Assembly: GCA_032718475.1 (NCBI GenBank)
Contig: JAUCBJ010002540.1
Location: 1 to 40,864, forward strand
Length of the DNA: 40,864 bases
Source of the DNA: Nemertoderma westbladi
Lineage: Eukaryota; Xenacoelomorpha; Nemertodermatida; Nemertodermatidae
Direction: 5' to 3'
A program made the translations under genes and the position numbers. The notes under the pieces were generated by a model. That model searched no databases and was not told where the DNA came from. It saw nothing but the letters and a program-made list of their open reading frames with translations. Positions 11,890 to 23,685 of this stretch are shown piece after piece; within the stretch, counting starts at the first letter, position 1; every line of letters starts with the position of its first letter.

Positions 11890-14800
11890 GCATTGTATCC
11901 TATGCCATGTTAGTGCGCATTGTATCCTATACTATGTTAGTGTGCATTGTATCCTATGCCATGTTAGTGCGCATTGTATCCTATGCCATGTTAGTGTGCA
12001 TTGTATCCTATGCCATGTTAGTGCGCATTGTATCCTATGCCATGTTAGTGCGCATTGTATCCTATGCCATGTTAGTGTGCATTGTATCCTATGCCATGTT
12101 AGTGTGCATTGTATCCTATGCCATGTTAGTGTGCATTGTTTCCTATGCCATGTTAGTGCGCATTGTATCCTATGCCATGTTAGTGTGCATTGTATCCTAT
12201 GCCATGTTAGTGTGCATTGTATCCTATGCCATGTTAGTGAGCATTGTATCCTATACAATGTTAGTGTGCATTGTATCCTATGCCATGTTAGTGCGCATTG
12301 TATCCTATGCCATGTTAGTGCGCATTGTATCTTATGCCATGTTAGTGTGCATTGTATCCTATGCCATGTTAGTGTGCATTGTATCCTATGCCGTGTTAGT
12401 GCGCATTGTATCCTATGCCATGTTAGTGTGCATTGTATCCTATGCCATGTTAGTGTGCATTGTATCCTATGCCATGTTAGTGTGCATTGTATCCTATGCC
12501 ATGTTAGTGTGCATTGTATCATATGCCATGTTAGTGTGCATTGTATCCTATGCCATGTTAGTGTGCATTGTATCCTATGCCATGTTAGTGTGCATTGTAT
12601 CCTATGTCGTGTTAGTGCGCATTGTATCCTATGCCATGTTAGTGTGCATTGTATCCTATACCATGTTAGTGTGCATTGTATCCTATACCATGTTAGTGTG
12701 CATTGTATCCTATGCCATGTTAGTGCGCATTGTATCCTATGCCATGTTAGTGTGCATTGTATCCTATGCCATGTTAGTGCGCATTGTATCCTATGCCATG
12801 TTAGTGCGTAATGTATCCTATGCCATGATGTTAGTGCGCATTGCATCCTATGCCTTGTTAGCGCGCATTGTATCCTATGCCATGTTAGTGCGCATTGTAT
12901 CCTATGCCATGTTAGTGCGTAATGTATCCTATGCCATGATGTTAGTGCGCATTGTATCCTATGCCATGTTAGTGTGCATTGTATCCTATACCATGTTAGT
13001 GCGCATTGTATCCTATGCCATGTTAGTGCGCATTGTAACCTATGCCATGTTAGTGCGCATTGTATCCTATGCCATGTTAGTGCGCATTGTATCCTATGCC
13101 ATGTTAGTGCGCATTGTATCCTATGCCATGTTAGTGCGCATTGTAACCTATGCCATGTTAGTGCGTATTGTATCCTATACCATGTTAGTGCGCATTGTAT
13201 CCTATGCCATGTTAGAGCGCATTGTATCCTATGCCATGTTAGTGTGCATTGTATCCTATGCCATGTTAGTGCGCATTGTATCCTATGCCATGTTAGTGCG
13301 CATTGTATCCTATGCCATGTTAGTGCGCATTGTATCCTATGCCATGTTAGTGCGCATTGTAACCTATGCCATGTTAGTGCGTATTGTATCTTATACCATG
13401 TTAGTGCGCATTGTATCCTATGCCATGTTAGAGCGCATTGTATCCTATGCCATGTTAGTGTGCATTGTATCCTATGCCATGTTAGTGCGTAATGTATCCT
13501 ATGCCATGTTAGTGTGCATTGTATCCTATACCATGTTAGTGCGCATTGTATCCTATGCCATGTTAGTGCGCATTGTAACCTATGCCATGTTAGTGCGCAT
13601 TGTAACCTATGCCATGATGTTAGTGCGCATTGTATCCTATGCCATGTTAGTGTGCATTGTATCCTATACCATGTTAGTGCGCATTGTATCCTATGCCATG
13701 ATGTTAGTGCGCATTGTATCCTATGCCATGTTAGTGTGCATTGTATCCTATGCCATGTTAGTGCGCATTGTATCCTATGCCATGATGTTAGTGCGCATTG
13801 TATCCTATGCCATGTTAGTGTGCATTGTATCCTATACCATGTTAGTGCGCATTGTATCCTATGCCATGTTAGTGCGCATTGTAACCTATGCCATGTTAGT
13901 GCGCATTGTAACCTATGCCATGTTAGTGCGTATTGTATCCTATACCATGTTAGTGCGCATTGTAACCTATGCCATGTTAGTGCGTATTGTATCCTATACC
14001 ATGTTAGTGCGCATTGTATCCTATGCCATGTTAGAGCGCATTGTATCCTATGCCATGTTAGTGTGCATTGTATCCTATGCCATGTTAGTGCGCATTGTAT
14101 CCTATGCCATGTTAGTGTGCATTGTATCCTATGCCATGTTAGTGCGCATTGTATCCTATGCCATGTTAGTGCGCATTGTATCCTATGCCTTGTTAGTGCG
14201 CATTGTATCCTATGCCATGTTAGTGTGCATTGTATCCTATGCCATGTTAGTGCGTAATGTATCCTATGCCATGTTAGTGTGCATTGTATCCTATACCATG
14301 TTAGTGCGCATTGTATCCTATACCATGTTAGTGTGCATTGTATCCTATGCCATGTTAGTGCGTATTGTATCCTATACCATGTTAGTGCGCATTGTATCCT
14401 ATGCCATGTTAGAGCGCATTGTATCCTATGCCATGTTAGTGTGCATTGTATCCTATGCCATGTTAGTGTGCATTGTATCCTATGCCATGTTAGTGCGTAA
14501 TGTATCCTATGCCATGTTAGTGTGCATTGTATCCTATGCCATGTTAGTGCGCATTGTATCCTTGCAATGTTAGTGTGCATTGTATCCTATGCCATGTTAG
14601 TGCGCATTGTATCCTATGCCATGTTAGTGTGCATTGTATCCTATGCCATGTTAGTGTGCATTGTATCCTATGCCATGTTAGTGTGCATTGTATCCTATAC
14701 CATGTTAGTGTGCATTGTATCCTATGCCATGTTAGTGCGCATTGTATCCTATGCCATGTTAGTGCGCATTGTATCCTATACCATGTTAGTGTGCATTGTA

Positions 14801-17800
14801 TCCTATACCATGTTAGTGTGCATTGTATCCTATGCCATGTTAGTGTGCATTGTATCCTATACCATGTTAGTGTGCATTGTATCCTATGCCATGTTAGTGT
14901 GCATTGTATCCTATACCATGTTAGTGTGCATTGTATCCTATACCATGTTAGTGTGCATTGTATCCTATGCCATGTTAGTGTGCATTGTATCCTATACCAT
15001 GTTAGTGTGCATTGTATCCTATGCCATGTTAGTGTGCATTGTATCCTATGCCATGTTAGTGTGCATTGTATCCTATACCATGTTAGTGTGCATTGTATCC
15101 TATACCATGTTAGTGCGCATTGTATCCTATACCATGTTAGTGTGCATTGTATCCTATACCATGTTAGTGTGCATTGTATCCTATACCATGTTAGTGCGCA
15201 TTGTATCCTATGCCATGTTAGTGCGCATTGTATCCTATACCATGTTAGTGTGCATTGTATCCTATACCATGTTAGTGCGCATTGTATCCTATGCCATGTT
15301 AGTGTGCATTGTATCCTATACCATGTTAGTGTGCATTGTATCCTATGCCATGTTAGTGTGCATTGTATCCTATGCCATGTTAGTGTGCATTGTATCCTAT
15401 GCCATGTTAGTGTGCATTGTATCCTATGCCATGTTAGTGCGCATTGTATCCTATACCATGTTAGTGCGCATTGTATCCTATACAATGTTAGTGTGCATTG
15501 TATCCTATACCATGTTAGTGTGCATTGTATCCTATGCCATGTTAGTGTGCATTGTATCCTATACCATGTTAGTGTGCATTGTATCCTATACCATGTTAGT
15601 GTGCATTGTATCCTATGCCATGTTAGTGTGCATTGTATCCTATACCATGTTAGTGTGCATTGTATCCTATACCATGTTAGTGTGCATTGTATCCTATGCC
15701 ATGTTAGTGCGCATTGTATCCTATACCATGTTAGTGCGCATTGTATCCTATGCCATGTTAGTGTGCATTGTATCCTATGCCATGTTAGTGTGCATTGTAT
15801 CCTATGCCATGTTAGTGTGCATTGTATCCTATACCATGTTAGTGTGCATTGTATCCTATGCCATGTTAGTGCGCATTGTATCCTATGCCATGTTAGTGCG
15901 CATTGTATCCTATACAATGTTAGTGTGCATTGTATCCTATGCCATGTTAGTGTGCATTGTATCCTATGCCATGTTAGTGTGCATTGTATCCTATGCCATG
16001 TTAGTGTGCATTGTATCCTATACCATGTTAGTGTGCATTGTATCCTATGCCATGTTAGTGCGCATTGTATCCTATGCCATGTTAGTGCGCATTGTATCCT
16101 ATACAATGTTAGTGTGAATTGTATCCTATGCCATGTTAGTGTGCATTGTATCCTATGCCATGTTAGTGTGCATTGTATCCTATACCATGTTAGTGTGCAT
16201 TGTATCCTATGCCATGTTAGTGTGCATTGTATCCTATACCATGTTAGTGTGCATTGTATCCTATGCCATGTTAGTGTGCATTGTATCCTATACCATGTTA
16301 GTGTGCATTGTATCCTATGCCATGTTAGTGTGCATTGTATCCTATGCCATGTTAGTGCGCATTGTATCCTATACCATGTTAGTGTGCATTGTATCCTATG
16401 CCATGTTAGTGCGCATTGTATCCTATGCCATGTTAGTGCGCATTGTATCCTATACAATGTTAGTGTGCATTGTATCCTATGCCATGTTAGTGTGCATTGT
16501 ATCCTATGCCATGTTAGTGCGCATTGTATCCTATGCCATGTTAGTGTGCATTGTATCCTATACCATGTTAGTGCGCATTGTATCCTATACCATGTTAGTG
16601 TGCATTGTATCCTATGCCATGTTAGTGTGCATTGTATCCTATGCCATGTTAGTGCGCATTGTATCCTATGCCATGTTAGTGTGCATTGTATCCTATACCA
16701 TGTTAGTGCGCATTGTATCCTATACAATGTTAGTGTGCATTGTATCCTATACCATGTTAGTGCGCATTGTATCCTATACCATGTTAGTGCGCATTGTATC
16801 CTATACAATGTTAGTGTGCATTGTATCCTATACCATGTTAGTGCGCATTGTATCCTATACCATGTTAGTGCGCATTGTATCCTATACCATGTTAGTGCGC
16901 ATTGTATCCTATACAATGTTAGTGTGCATTGTATCCTATACCATGTTAGTGCGCATTGTATCCTATACCATGTTAGTGTGCATTGTATCCTATACCATGT
17001 TAGTGCGCATTGTATCCTATGCCATGTTAGTGCGCATTGTATCCTATGCCATGTTAGTGTGCATTGTATCCTATACCATGTTAGTGTGCATTGTATCCTA
17101 TGCCATGTTAGTGCGCATTGTATCCTATGCCATGTTAGTGCGCATTGTATCCTATACAATGTTAGTGTGCATTGTATCCTATGCCATGTTAGTGTGCATT
17201 GTATCCTATGCCATGTTAGTGCGCATTGTATCCTATGCCATGTTAGTGTGCATTGTATCCTATACCATGTTAGTGCGCATTGTATCCTATACAATGTTAG
17301 TGTGCATTGTATCCTATACCATGTTAGTGCGCATTGTATCCTATACCATGTTAGTGCGCATTGTATCCTATACAATGTTAGTGTGCATTGTATCCTATAC
17401 CATGTTAGTGCGCATTGTATCCTATACCATGTTAGTGCGCATTGTATCCTATACCATGTTAGTGTGCATTGTATCCTATACCATGTTAGTGCGCATTGTA
17501 TCCTATACAATGTTAGTGTGCATTGTATCCTATACCATGTTAGTGCGCATTGTATCCTATACCATGTTAGTGCGCATTGTATCCTATACAATGTTAGTGT
17601 GCATTGTATCCTATGCCATGTTAGTGTGCATTGTATCCTATACCATGTTAGTGTGCATTGTATCCTATACCATGTTAGTGTGCATTGTATCCTATACCAT
17701 GTTAGTGCGCATTGTATCCTATACCATGTTAGTGTGCATTGTATCCTATACCATGTTAGTGTGCATTGTATCCTATACCATGTTAGTGCGCATTGTATCC

Positions 17801-20800
17801 TATGCCATGTTAGTGCGTAATGTATCCTATGCCATGATGTTAGTGCGCATTGTATCCTATGCCATGTTAGTGTGCATTGTATCCTATACCATGTTAGTGC
17901 GCATTGTATCCTATGCCATGTTAGTGCGTAATGTATCCTATGCCATGATGTTAGTGCGCATTGTATCCTATGCCATGTTAGTGTGCATTGTATCCTATAC
18001 CATGTTAGTGCGCATTGTATCCTATACAATGTTAGTGTGCATTGTATCCTATACCATGTTAGTGCGCATTGTATCCTATGCCATGTTAGTGTGCATTGTA
18101 TCCTATGCCATGTTAGTGCGCATTGTATCCTATGCCATGTTAGTGCGCATTGTATCCTATGCCATGTTAGTGCGCATTGTATCCTATGCCATGTTAGTGC
18201 GCATTGTATCCTATGCCATGTTAGTGCGCATTGTATCCTATACAATGTTAGTGTGCATTGTATCCTATGCCATGTTAGTGCGCATTGTATCCTATACAAT
18301 GTTAGTGTGCATTGTATCCTATGCCATGTTAGTGCGCATTGTATCCTATGCCATGTTAGTGCGCATTGTATCCTATGCCATGTTAGTGCGCATTGTATCC
18401 TATACAATGTTAGTGTGCATTGTATCCTATGCCATGTTAGTGCGCATTGTATCCTATGCCATGTTAGTGTGCATTGTATCCTATACCATGTTAGTGCGCA
18501 TTGTATCCTATACAATGTTAGTGTGCATTGTATCCTATACCATGTTAGTGCGCATTGTATCCTATACCATGTTAGTGCGCATTGTATCCTATACAATGTT
18601 AGTGTGCATTGTATCCTATGCCATGTTAGTGCGCATTGTATCCTATGCCATGTTAGTGCGCATTGTATCCTATACCATGTTAGTGCGCATTGTATCCTAT
18701 ACCATGTTAGTGCGCATTGTATCCTATACAATGTTAGTGTGCATTGTATCCTATACCATGTTAGTGTGCATTGTATCCTATACCATGTTAGTGCGCATTG
18801 TATCCTATACAATGTTAGTGTGCATTGTATCCTATACCATGTTAGTGTGCATTGTATCCTATACCATGTTAGTGCGCATTGTATCCTATACCATGTTAGT
18901 GCGCATTGTATCCTATGCCATGTTAGTGCGCATTGTATCCTTGCAATGTTAGTGTGCATTGTATCCTATACCATGTTAGTGCGCATTGTATCCTATGCCA
19001 TGTTAGTGTGCATTGTATCCTATGCCATGTTAGTGCGCATTGTATCCTATACAATGTTAGTGTGCATTGTATCCTATACCATGTTAGTGCGCATTGTATC
19101 CTATACCATGTTAGTGCGCATTGTATCCTATGCCATGTTAGTGCGCATTGTATCCTATACCATGTTAGTGCGCATTGTATCCTATACCATGTTAGTGTGC
19201 ATTGTATCCTATACCATGTTAGTGTGCATTGTATCCTATACCATGTTAGTGCGCATTGTATCCTATACCATGTTAGTGCGCATTGTATCCTATGCCATGT
19301 TAGTGCGCATTGTATCCTATACCATGTTAGTGCGCATTGTATCCTATGCCATGTTAGTGTGCATTGTATCCTATACCATGTTAGTGCGCATTGTATCCTA
19401 TGCCATGTTAGTGTGCATTGTATCCTATGCCATGTTAGTGTGCATTGTATCCTATACCATGTTAGTGCGCATTGTATCCTATACAATGTTAGTGCGCATT
19501 GTATCCTATACCATGTTAGTGCGCATTGTATCCTATACCATGTTAGTGCGCATTGTATCCTATACAATGTTAGTGTGCATTGTATCCTATACCATGTTAG
19601 TGCGCATTGTATCCTATACCATGTTAGTGCGCATTGTATCCTATACCATGTTAGTGCGCATTGTATCCTATACCATGTTAGTGCGCATTGTATCCTATAC
19701 CATGTTAGTGTGCATTGTATCCTATACCATGTTAGTGCGCATTGTATCCTATACAATGTTAGTGTGCATTGTATCCTATACCATGTTAGTGTGCATTGTA
19801 TCCTATACCATGTTAGTGCGCATTGTATCCTATACCATGTTAGTGTGCATTGTATCCTATACCATGTTAGTGTGCATTGTATCCTATACCATGTTAGTGC
19901 GCATTGTATCCTATGCCATGTTAGTGCGCATTGTATCCTATACCATGTTAGTGCGCATTGTATCCTATACCATGTTAGTGCGCATTGTATCCTATACCAT
20001 GTTAGTGTGCATTGTATCCTATACCATGTTAGTGCGCATTGTATCCTATACCATGTTAGTGTGCATTGTATCCTATACCATGTTAGTGTGCATTGTATCC
20101 TATACCATGTTAGTGCGCATTGTATCCTATACCATGTTAGTGCGCATTGTATCCTATACCATGTTAGTGTGCATTGTATCCTATACCATGTTAGTGCGCA
20201 TTGTATCCTATGCCATGTTAGTGCGCATTGTATCCTATACAATGTTAGTGTGCATTGTATCCTATACCATGTTAGTGCGCATTGTATCCTATACCATGTT
20301 AGTGTGCATTGTATCCTATACCATGTTAGTGCGCATTGTATCCTATACCATGTTAGTGTGCATTGTATCCTATACCATGTTAGTGCGCATTGTATCCTAT
20401 ACCATGTTAGTGCGCATTGTATCCTATGCCATGTTAGTGCGCATTGTATCCTATGCCATGTTAGTGTGCATTGTATCCTATGCCATGTTAGTGCGCATTG
20501 TATCCTATACCATGTTAGTGTGCATTGTATCCTATACCATGTTAGTGTGCATTGTATCCTATGCCATGTTAGTGCGCATTGTATCCTATGCCATGTTAGT
20601 GCGCATTGTATCCTATGCCATGTTAGTGTGCATTGTATCCTATGCCATGTTAGTGCGCATTGTATCCTATACAATGTTAGTGTGCATTGTATCCTATACC
20701 ATGTTAGTGCGCATTGTATCCTATACCATGTTAGTGCGCATTGTATCCTATGCCATGTTAGTGCGCATTGTATCCTATGCCATGTTAGTGTGCATTGTAT

Positions 20801-22493
20801 CCTATACCATGTTAGTGTGCATTGTATCCTATGCCATGTTAGTGTGCATTGTATCCTATACCATGTTAGTGCGCATTGTATCCTATACCATGTTAGTGCG
20901 CATTGTATCCTATACCATGTTAGTGCGCATTGTATCCTATACCATGTTAGTGTGCATTGTATCCTATACCATGTTAGTGCGCATTGTATCCTATGCCATG
21001 TTAGTGCGCATTGTATCCTATACCATGTTAGTGTGCATTGTATCCTATACCATGTTAGTGCGCATTGTATCCTATACCATGTTAGTGTGCATTGTATCCT
21101 ATACCATGTTAGTGCGCATTGTATCCTATACCATGTTAGTGCGCATTGTATCCTATACAATGTTAGTGTGCATTGTATCCTATACCATGTTAGTGCGCAT
21201 TGTATCCTATACCATGTTAGTGCGCATTGTATCCTATGCCATGTTAGTGTGCATTGTATCCTATGCCATGTTAGTGCGCATTGTATCCTATACCATGTTA
21301 GTGTGCATTGTATCCTATACCATGTTAGTGTGCATTGTATCCTATGCCATGTTAGTGCGCATTGTATCCTATACAATGTTAGTGTGCATTGTATCCTATA
21401 CCATGTTAGTGCGCATTGTATCCTATACCATGTTAGTGCGCATTGTATCCTATACAATGTTAGTGTGCATTGTATCCTATACCATGTTAGTGCGCATTGT
21501 ATCCTATACCATGTTAGTGCGCATTGTATCCTATACCATGTTAGTGCGCATTGTATCCTATACCATGTTAGTGCGCATTGTATCCTATACCATGTTAGTG
21601 TGCATTGTATCCTATACCATGTTAGTGCGCATTGTATCCTATGCCATGTTAGTGTGCATTGTATCCTATACCATGTTAGTGCGCATTGTATCCTATGCCA
21701 TGTTAGTGCGCATTGTATCCTATACCATGTTAGTGCGCATTGTATCCTATGCCATGTTAGTGTGCATTGTATCCTATACCATGTTAGTGCGCATTGTATC
21801 CTATGCCATGTTAGTGCGCATTGTATCCTATACCATGTTAGTGCGCATTGTATCCTATACCATGTTAGTGCGCATTGTATCCTATACCATGTTAGTGCGC
21901 ATTGTATCCTATACCATGTTAGTGCGCATTGTATCCTATACCATGTTAGTGTGCATTGTATCCTATACCATGTTAGTGTGCATTGTATCCTATACCATGT
22001 TAGTGTGCATTGTATCCTATACCATGTTAGTGTGCATTGTATCCTATACCATGTTAGTGTGCATTGTATCCTATACCATGTTAGTGTGCATTGTATCCTA
22101 TACCATGTTAGTGTGCATTGTATCCTATACCATGTTAGTGTGCATTGTATCCTATACAATGTTAGTGTGCATTGTATCCTATGCCATGTTAGTGCGCATT
22201 GTATCCTATGCCATGTTAGTGCGCATTGTATCCTATACCATGTTAGTGCGCATTGTATCCTATACAATGTTAGTGTGCATTGTATCCTATACCATGTTAG
22301 TGTGCATTGTATCCTATACCATGTTAGTGCGCATTGTATCCTATACAATGTTAGTGTGCATTGTATCCTATACCATGTTAGTGCGCATTGTATCCTATGC
22401 CATGTTAGTGCGCATTGTATCCTATACCATGTTAGTGCGCATTGTATCCTATACCATGTTAGTGCGCATTGTATCCTATACAATGTTAGTGTG
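11890..22493. repeat. 27-bp satellite, proximal segment (about 393 units)
   Basis: Each unit joins GCATTGTATCCTATGCC to ATGTTAGTGC, 27 bp in all. Main variants are TGCGCATT/TGTGCATT and TATGCC/TATACC/TATACA. A 30-bp form carries an extra ATG (GCCATGATGTTAG), and a rare 26-bp form reads TCCTTGCAATG. Minor variants cluster: GTAACCTAT at 13036-13970, TTAGAGCGC at 13213-14411, and GCGTAATG at 12807-14500 and again at 17816-17930. This means neighbouring units were copied together. Two plus frames and one minus frame are open over kilobases because 27 is a multiple of three and the consensus has no stop in them. Confidence 0.98.
22472..22493. repeat. Target-site duplication, left copy (22 bp)
   Basis: This 22-base piece of a TATACAATG-type satellite unit lies directly before the LINE and is repeated exactly at 23664-23685. 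The shared minority variant ACA on both sides favours a true duplication over chance within the satellite. Confidence 0.75.
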
Positions 22494-23621
22494 GCTGTTA
22501 TCTTTGTTGACTTCTTCAAGGCCTTTGATTCAGTCTCTCGCTCACGTATGTTCAGCATACTTTCATTATATGGGATTCCTGATGAAATTATTGCAGCAAT
22601 CAGATCAGTATACGATGGTTCGACAACATTTGTGTCTACTGTTGACGGTGACACAGAACCATTTGAAGTGTTATGGGGCGTCCTCCAAGGAGACACACTT
22701 GCACCATTCTTGTTCATTATTGTGGTTGACTATGTTCTACGCATGTCCTTAGATCATCATAATGATGATGGGGTGATGATAACTCCACCTACTGGCTCCA
22801 GAAGTCGAGGAAATCCTGCCAAGTACCTAACTGATCTAGACTTTGCTGATGACTTAGGAGTACTCTCAGAATCATTAGAGGGAGCCCAGCGGCTCCTCAG
22901 CTCATTAGAACATGCTGCTTCTAGTGTTGGTCTTTTTATTAACTCCAGAAAGACCAAAATTCTGACAGTTAACTTTGAAAGTCCTCAGCAAGTCTCTGAT
23001 CGGATGAGCATAAGCTCAAAGGATGGTATGCTTGAGCATGTGGACGACTTCTGTTACCTGGGATCATGGATCCGGAAGTCAGGTGAGGACCTTCGAATAC
23101 GTAAGGGAAAGGCATGGGCAGCCTTGAATAGGCTTTCCAGGATTTGGAAGTCACCTAGAATTAATCGGAAACTTAAGGTCCGATTATTTAGAGCAGCAGT
23201 AGTTCCAGTACTCCTCTACGGGAGTCCATGCTGGGCTCTAACTGCTGAGGACACCAAATCTCTGGATGGCACATTCACAAGAATGCTACGCCGGGTACAT
23301 TGTGTCAAGTACAATGCACACATCTCCAACCAGACACTATATAACATTGGAGGTGTCTCATTGGTTCCCCCAAGCTTGACACTAGAACAAAATCGCCTCC
23401 GCTTTGCAGGACATTGCTTTCGCCGTGAGGACCAGCCAGTGCATAATCTTGTACTTTGGCAGCCTCATGGAGTGAATAAGAATGGTGGACAGCCCATGAC
23501 TTTCTTGAGACGCATCTTAAAGGACACTGGCCTTAAAGATGCGGATGATCTAGCAAATGTCATGGGTGATAGGGAGTTGTGGCGGCGCAATTTTGTTGAC
23601 AAGCCGGCACAGCATTCTTAA
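22494..23621 (+). CDS. 5'-truncated LINE reverse transcriptase, C-terminal 375 codons
   Basis: The frame opens inside the reverse transcriptase palm. Motif A is VDFFKAFDSV with the catalytic Asp at residue 6; motif B is GVLQGDTLAP around residues 62-71; motif C is FADD at 117-120; motif D is GLFINSRKTK near 146; and the thumb/E-like YLGSWIRK is near 188. A long C-terminal region follows, with LLYGSPCWAL, the stretch around LRFAGHCFRRE, and an end at PAQHS. The N-terminal endonuclease and RT fingers are missing, as expected from incomplete target-primed reverse transcription. The frame has no internal stop or frameshift, so the copy is young, but it cannot be autonomous. It runs antisense to the receptor gene. 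By chance it is in frame with one open frame of the upstream satellite. The superfamily (RTE- or L2-like) is unresolved. Confidence 0.9.
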   Translation, partial: AVIFVDFFKAFDSVSRSRMFSILSLYGIPDEIIAAIRSVYDGSTTFVSTVDGDTEPFEVLWGVLQGDTLAPFLFIIVVDYVLRMSLDHHNDDGVMITPPTGSRSRGNPAKYLTDLDFADDLGVLSESLEGAQRLLSSLEHAASSVGLFINSRKTKILTVNFESPQQVSDRMSISSKDGMLEHVDDFCYLGSWIRKSGEDLRIRKGKAWAALNRLSRIWKSPRINRKLKVRLFRAAVVPVLLYGSPCWALTAEDTKSLDGTFTRMLRRVHCVKYNAHISNQTLYNIGGVSLVPPSLTLEQNRLRFAGHCFRREDQPVHNLVLWQPHGVNKNGGQPMTFLRRILKDTGLKDADDLANVMGDRELWRRNFVDKPAQHS

Positions 23622-23663
23622 AAATGCAGCTGCAATGCAGCATGCCGATCCTAGTAGTAGTAG
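22494..23663 (+). mobile_element. LINE insertion in the 27-bp satellite
   Basis: The element covers 1170 bp: the truncated RT, a 3' UTR of about 30 bases containing the near-perfect hairpin GCTGCA-A-TGCAGC, and a CCTAGTAGTAGTAG tail. A 22-bp target-site duplication bounds it. The TAG-repeat tail in place of poly(A) is typical of LINE clades whose RT recognises a specific 3' structure. The same hairpin and tail recur in the copy at 38988-39582. Confidence 0.9.
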
Positions 23664-23685
23664 TATCCTATACAATGTTAGTGTG
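23664..23685. repeat. Target-site duplication, right copy (22 bp)
   Basis: Exact repeat of 22472-22493, starting immediately after the TAG tail. The satellite continues in register after it. Confidence 0.75.
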
